Shown here piece by piece: positions 15,501-18,114 of a stretch of 18,114 nucleotides of DNA. Below the pieces are notes generated by a model, which saw only the letters and a list, made by a program, of their open reading frames with translations, did not search any database and was not told where the DNA came from. Position numbers and translations under genes: made by a program. Each line of letters opens with the position of its first letter. Position 1 is the stretch's first letter. The DNA lies in assembly GCA_945935945.1 (NCBI GenBank), contig CAMESA010000011.1:1-18114 (forward strand). The letters run 5' to 3'. Source of the DNA: an uncultured Mollicutes bacterium. GTDB taxonomy: Bacteria; Bacillota_I; Bacilli_A; RFN20; CAG-826.

Positions 15501-16294
15501 CAATCGGTTTGAAAGTAAGTCCTGGAGAGACATACGCAATAAAGATATATCTGAATGGTGTAACTGATAAGAATTTATTATTCAGAACGTATGGTAGCGA
15601 CGGTAGCTTTTTAGGTTCAGTAATTGGCGTAACAAATCTTATATACAATGTGCCTAGCAATGTATACGAACTTAGATTTGTTTTATACGAAAACGTTACA
15701 TTGGACGATTTAACCAGTGGTGCTGTAAGAGTTAAAATCGAAAAAGGCAATAAAGCCACCGATTGGACTCCTGCTCCAGAAGATGTAGATGAAGCAATAA
15801 ACACTGAACGCACTGAGCGACAGTCTGCAATTGAAACTAAGGCAAATGAAATTACTTCAAAGGTTTCTGAAACTTATGTATCAAATTCTGCATTTGAACA
15901 TTATCAAAATACTGTATCAAGTCAGTTTACTCAAACAAAAAATGACTTCACATGGTCAATCAATCAGTCGGTAACTGATGCTAAGAATGAAATGAGCGGT
16001 CAAATCGACAGTGTAAATGGTCGTGTTGATGGATTAAAGCAAACAACTGACAACGTAAACAGTTACATGAGTTTTGACAACGAGGGATTAACTTTAGGTA
16101 AATCAGACAGTGCATTTAAGACTAAGATTACAAATGAAGAGTGGTCGATTCAAAAGAATGGTGCAAAGGTAACATATATAAACGACCAAACAATGTACAT
16201 CACAGATGGGCAATTTACGCAGTCATTGAAAATTGGTGCATTCGGATTCGTTCCAAGAGCTAATGGATCGTTAGATTTTAAGAAAGTAGGGTGA
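12536..16294 (+). CDS. Tail-associated protein (Tal), prophage-tail type
   Basis: This 1252-residue protein probably forms the trimeric tip below Dit and carries receptor-binding parts. Residues 1 to about 370 resemble the prophage-tail N-terminal domain (IRIAVLTPYDKVLAFLDN, then VNAYGFEQSF and KRSTILRYPNDVYGIIKTSD). About 390-475 looks like an Ig-like domain. About 615-950 is a long Ala/Gln/Lys-rich coiled coil. About 955-1080 is a GGRNLI-type module resembling carbohydrate-binding jelly rolls, ending in ATDWTPAPEDVD. The rest is a fibre-like tail ending in GFVPRANGSLDFKKVG. ATG 12536 is chosen because GGGAGG (12520-12525) is 10 bases before it and only 1 base before the alternative ATG 12527. 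It overlaps the Dit stop by one base. No peptidase or lysozyme motif is evident. Confidence 0.88.
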   Translation: MEQIRIAVLTPYDKVLAFLDNTVPSAMHYFDETFHTYLKGSSYTFEFTTLTAHDDAAFLVEGNKLSFTRKNKGYYLTIMNVEKGGNTTTVTAYGLCLELTNEYVDAYKAPRAMSFAEYVNAYGFEQSFVIGKNEVSDKRITHEWNGSDTVLARLYSIANVFDAELEFVTQLNDDYSLKNVVLNIYRAHSDSVQGMGHDKRSTILRYPNDVYGIIKTSDITELYTAIRPTGTNGLQLNSISGRVVKDSNGNVLYKVNGNNLLAPQSRDRFPSTLLTNHSNDMYAVQIWSYETENVETLYGQALAQLKKNCVPKVTYDVDAYIDADIGDTFTIEDEEYNPTLYLEARITEQEICFTDSEKCKTIFDNFEEKQSQISSALISEMNKMIELKKVYEGSIVSSNGILFKTDSDSTQLTAIVKNDGVDITSKYSIIWYKDDEQISTRQTITVNASDFTEKAVYRFKAMSGEILKASAEVTAMRLQDGQNGTSAYVHIAYANSSDGRVDFSLTESNRKFIGQYLDSKQYGSEDPTKYRWSAIKGEDGQSFVSAEEQFYYSTSQTELVGGEWFVGNVVYQSDKFLWKRWKCTYANPSEIKYTKAIFDNTWNEIDAKIGVIHTQVSQANVQSKEAVDKATQAQSDATKANELANTANAQSSEAKQLAQEANTSTGNAQKQIDAIKGDINDSKQQIQDAVDKANANAGEIATVKETYATKVDLTTESKSIHADVTTEIEEKVGELSTTVSQNYASKSDLTTLEGSMNTKFEQTADTISTQASSIERLQSDTTQAQLDIIDATKKATDAQAQADKALGDAQSAQTLADQAKKKAESAQTNLDNANKELADAKANLESVTGRVDATESEITKAQTRLTNAETAVQKAQSDATTAQDNATTAINNAKTAQEVANDAKAKAEQAQEDLADLTNKVSSNTTKIEQNADAIKLQATKITETSNKIDNLEIGGRNLISNIASNWQQGQWDDINGTYENLDGRICTTIGLKVSPGETYAIKIYLNGVTDKNLLFRTYGSDGSFLGSVIGVTNLIYNVPSNVYELRFVLYENVTLDDLTSGAVRVKIEKGNKATDWTPAPEDVDEAINTERTERQSAIETKANEITSKVSETYVSNSAFEHYQNTVSSQFTQTKNDFTWSINQSVTDAKNEMSGQIDSVNGRVDGLKQTTDNVNSYMSFDNEGLTLGKSDSAFKTKITNEEWSIQKNGAKVTYINDQTMYITDGQFTQSLKIGAFGFVPRANGSLDFKKVG
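14380..15395 (+). repeat. Coiled-coil coding tract in Tal
   Basis: This stretch codes for roughly 340 residues dominated by Ala, Gln, Lys, Asp and Thr, with recurring pieces such as QAQSDATKA, KAQSDATTA, DATKKATDAQAQ and AKAKAEQAQ. The DNA shows matching imperfect repeats (GCTCAA, GATGCAAC, AAAGCA). It predicts an extended trimeric shaft interrupted near residues 710-780 by a segment of different composition (YATKVDLTTE, YASKSDLTTLEGS). Confidence 0.7.
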
Positions 16295-16298
16295 TTGA

Positions 16299-18114
16299 AT
16301 GGCAGAATTTAGTGGCGGAATACAAATTGGTAGTGGCCAGTGGGATAAGTATTCGTTGATACTGCGAATCAATGAAATATCTTATTCTGTTGAAAATAAT
16401 ACATCATATGTAGAGTGGTGGGTCGGTATTCGTTCAAATACGCAGTACCATACACACAACGGAATTCCTGAAACATTTACAGTATCCGTGAATGGTACTC
16501 AAGTGTTAAACCAAAGCTTTACACCTAATGTACCAGTAAATACACTTGTCGGTGTAAAAAGTGGAGCAGTAACTATTTCACATGATGCAGATGGATCAAA
16601 AACAATTTCGGTAAGTGCATATTTCAGTGGAAGTAACTCTGGATATTATGCACCTATTACTGGTTCTTGCAGTGGTACAGTTAAATTGACAACCATTCCA
16701 AGAGCATCAAGTATATCTATTGATAGTCCTAGTATTGAATGTGGTAACACTATTAATATTAACGGTTCGAGTGCTTCAAAGAACTTTACACATAAAATCT
16801 ACGCAACATGGAACGGTAAAAAAAGTGAATTAGTGACAATAGCTAGTGGTACAACAACCCCTAGCTTTTCTTATACAATTCCAACTGCATGGGAAAAGGA
16901 CTTACCTAATTCGACAAGTGGAATTGCTACATTTACCTTAGAGACATTCAGTGGTTCAACATCTGTTGGATCTAAATCAGTAAATGCAACTATTAAAGTA
17001 AGAAGCAGTGTAGTTCCTTCTATTGACAGTATTAAAGTAACAGATGCAAATTCTGTATGTGCAGGCATTGGTCAAATAGTTCAGTCGCAATCTAGGTTGA
17101 AGTTTGCAATTACGTATAGTGGTGCACAAGGTTCAACTGTTACATCTATATCAACCAAATTTGAAGGACAGACATACAATGGTAGTTCATTTACAACTGG
17201 TATTGTACAAGGCAGTGGAAGTATTAGCTATACGACAACAATCTATGATTCACGTGGTCGTAGTTCACAAGTCAGTGGAAAGGTAACTGTATCTGCATAT
17301 AGTTCGCCTAGCTTAACGAATGTGAGTGCAAAGCGTTCTGATTCAAATTATGTAGTAGATGAAGCAAGTGGTACATATGCATTGCTACACTTCAAAGTTG
17401 GTTTTACAAGTTTAAGTAATAAGAATGTAACATCATTCTATATCCAGTATCGAGCAAGTGGAACTTCTTCATGGACGAAAATAAATTCATGGGATAACAA
17501 CTACTCACTTGAGCAAGATTACAAAGCAGGTAACTTATTTACATATGCAACGAGTTCATATGAAGTGGCATTCGGTGTTAAGGATAAATTCATGAATGAC
17601 TACTCATGGCAAATATTTACAGTAGCACCTACTTACTCGTTAATTAACTTTGGAAAAGATGGAAGATCATTAACGTTCTTCGGTCAAGATGCTAATCAAA
17701 AAGATACATTAACAGTATTAGGCGACATTGTAGCTCCTATGTTCTTGAATAAGATATTCCCAGTTGGTGCAGTCTATATCACCTATGATAAAAAGAACCC
17801 TGGAACTTTCCTGGGCGGTACATGGGAACAGTTTGGACAAGGACGAACTTTAGTCGGTGAAGGTACTGGAAATGATGGTAGTACAAGTATGTCTTTTACT
17901 GCCTTTCAAACAGGAGGAAGTTATGAAAACTATCATGATGTTCAAATTGGATATAATGCACTTTATGGAGCAATTACAAATAGCGAGGAAGGAAAACTTA
18001 TTCGAGTTGCTAAATTACATGACCATTCTATATGGGCAGATTCGGTTGAAGATGATGGATATGGAAAATCATATACACGAAATACTGGTATTGAAATGTC
18101 AACATCTCAAATTA
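16299..18114 (+). CDS. DUF859-like host-recognition/fibre protein, 3' partial
   Basis: The frame from ATG 16299 is open to the window end, giving at least 605 residues; the C-terminus is missing. The N-terminus (MAEFSGGIQIGSGQWDKYSL, then VSHDADGSKTIS-like and TVKLTTIPRASS elements) resembles DUF859-type proteins of siphoviruses, which lie beside Tal and are thought to act in adsorption. The middle is Ser/Thr/Gly-rich, beta-strand, repeated Ig-like sequence. Residues about 487-530 (FPVGAVYITYDKKNPGTFLG, then GTWEQFGQGRTLVGEG) match the collar-like domain seen at the ends of many phage fibres. AGGGTG (16288-16293) is a modest SD, and the gene follows Tal by 4 bases. Receptor binding is inferred; the domain pattern is clear. 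Confidence 0.82.
   Translation, partial: MAEFSGGIQIGSGQWDKYSLILRINEISYSVENNTSYVEWWVGIRSNTQYHTHNGIPETFTVSVNGTQVLNQSFTPNVPVNTLVGVKSGAVTISHDADGSKTISVSAYFSGSNSGYYAPITGSCSGTVKLTTIPRASSISIDSPSIECGNTININGSSASKNFTHKIYATWNGKKSELVTIASGTTTPSFSYTIPTAWEKDLPNSTSGIATFTLETFSGSTSVGSKSVNATIKVRSSVVPSIDSIKVTDANSVCAGIGQIVQSQSRLKFAITYSGAQGSTVTSISTKFEGQTYNGSSFTTGIVQGSGSISYTTTIYDSRGRSSQVSGKVTVSAYSSPSLTNVSAKRSDSNYVVDEASGTYALLHFKVGFTSLSNKNVTSFYIQYRASGTSSWTKINSWDNNYSLEQDYKAGNLFTYATSSYEVAFGVKDKFMNDYSWQIFTVAPTYSLINFGKDGRSLTFFGQDANQKDTLTVLGDIVAPMFLNKIFPVGAVYITYDKKNPGTFLGGTWEQFGQGRTLVGEGTGNDGSTSMSFTAFQTGGSYENYHDVQIGYNALYGAITNSEEGKLIRVAKLHDHSIWADSVEDDGYGKSYTRNTGIEMSTSQI

Noticed and set aside
15469..15813. 114-codon reverse-strand frame inside Tal
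   Set aside because: It is antisense to the GGRNLI-type module, with no start signals and composition explained by the forward gene.
17104..17286. Short forward frame inside the fibre gene
   Set aside because: The frame from ATG 16299 is continuous through it and encodes a coherent beta-rich protein; the short frame has no SD.
1..18114. tRNA genes, CRISPR arrays, insertion sequences, attachment sites
   Set aside because: I looked for cloverleaf-like arms, spaced direct repeats and transposase motifs and found none; the DNA is almost fully occupied by phage structural genes.

Overview
The window is the packaging, head and tail morphogenesis block of a tailed phage or prophage with a long non-contractile tail (siphovirus type). 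Every convincing gene is on the + strand. Genes are packed tightly, with ATGA or TAATG overlaps and strong AGGAGG-type ribosome binding sites. The DNA is AT-rich. Together with the SD style and the family types (P27-like small terminase, HK97-fold capsid, TP901-1-like tail tube, Dit, prophage-tail Tal, DUF859-like fibre), this points to a low-GC Bacillota (Firmicutes) host. The sequence alone does not fix the genus. No integrase, repressor, lysis or replication gene is in the window, so temperate or virulent lifestyle cannot be decided.

Layout. 1-64 is a short leader, perhaps holding the tail of an upstream gene. 65-2082 is DNA packaging (small and large terminase). 2103-5196 is the head (portal, ClpP-type maturation protease, HK97-fold major capsid protein). 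5222-6590 is the head-tail connector set (gp6-like adaptor, head closure, HK97 gp10-like, tail terminator). 6609-7106 is the tail tube protein, followed by a Rho-independent terminator and the only real intergenic gap, of about 100 bp. 7209-7993 is the tail assembly chaperone pair G and GT, apparently joined by a -1 ribosomal frameshift. 7990-11001 is the tape measure protein. 11004-16294 is the tail tip (a Dit with a large inserted domain, and Tal, a long tail-associated protein with a coiled coil). 16299 to the end is a host-recognition or fibre protein that runs off the window.

How it works together. The terminase and portal load DNA into a capsid matured by the protease. The connectors close the head and join the tail. 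The chaperones coat the tape measure while the tube protein polymerises around it. Dit, Tal and the fibre form the adsorption device.

The most interesting signals are in RNA structure rather than new protein families: (1) a candidate frameshift site with a well-spaced hairpin that also looks like a terminator, at the G/T junction; (2) a terminator-like hairpin inside the 3' end of the protease gene, directly before the capsid gene; (3) tandem hairpins after the tail tube gene. I found no defence island, CRISPR array, tRNA, insertion sequence or clearly new system.
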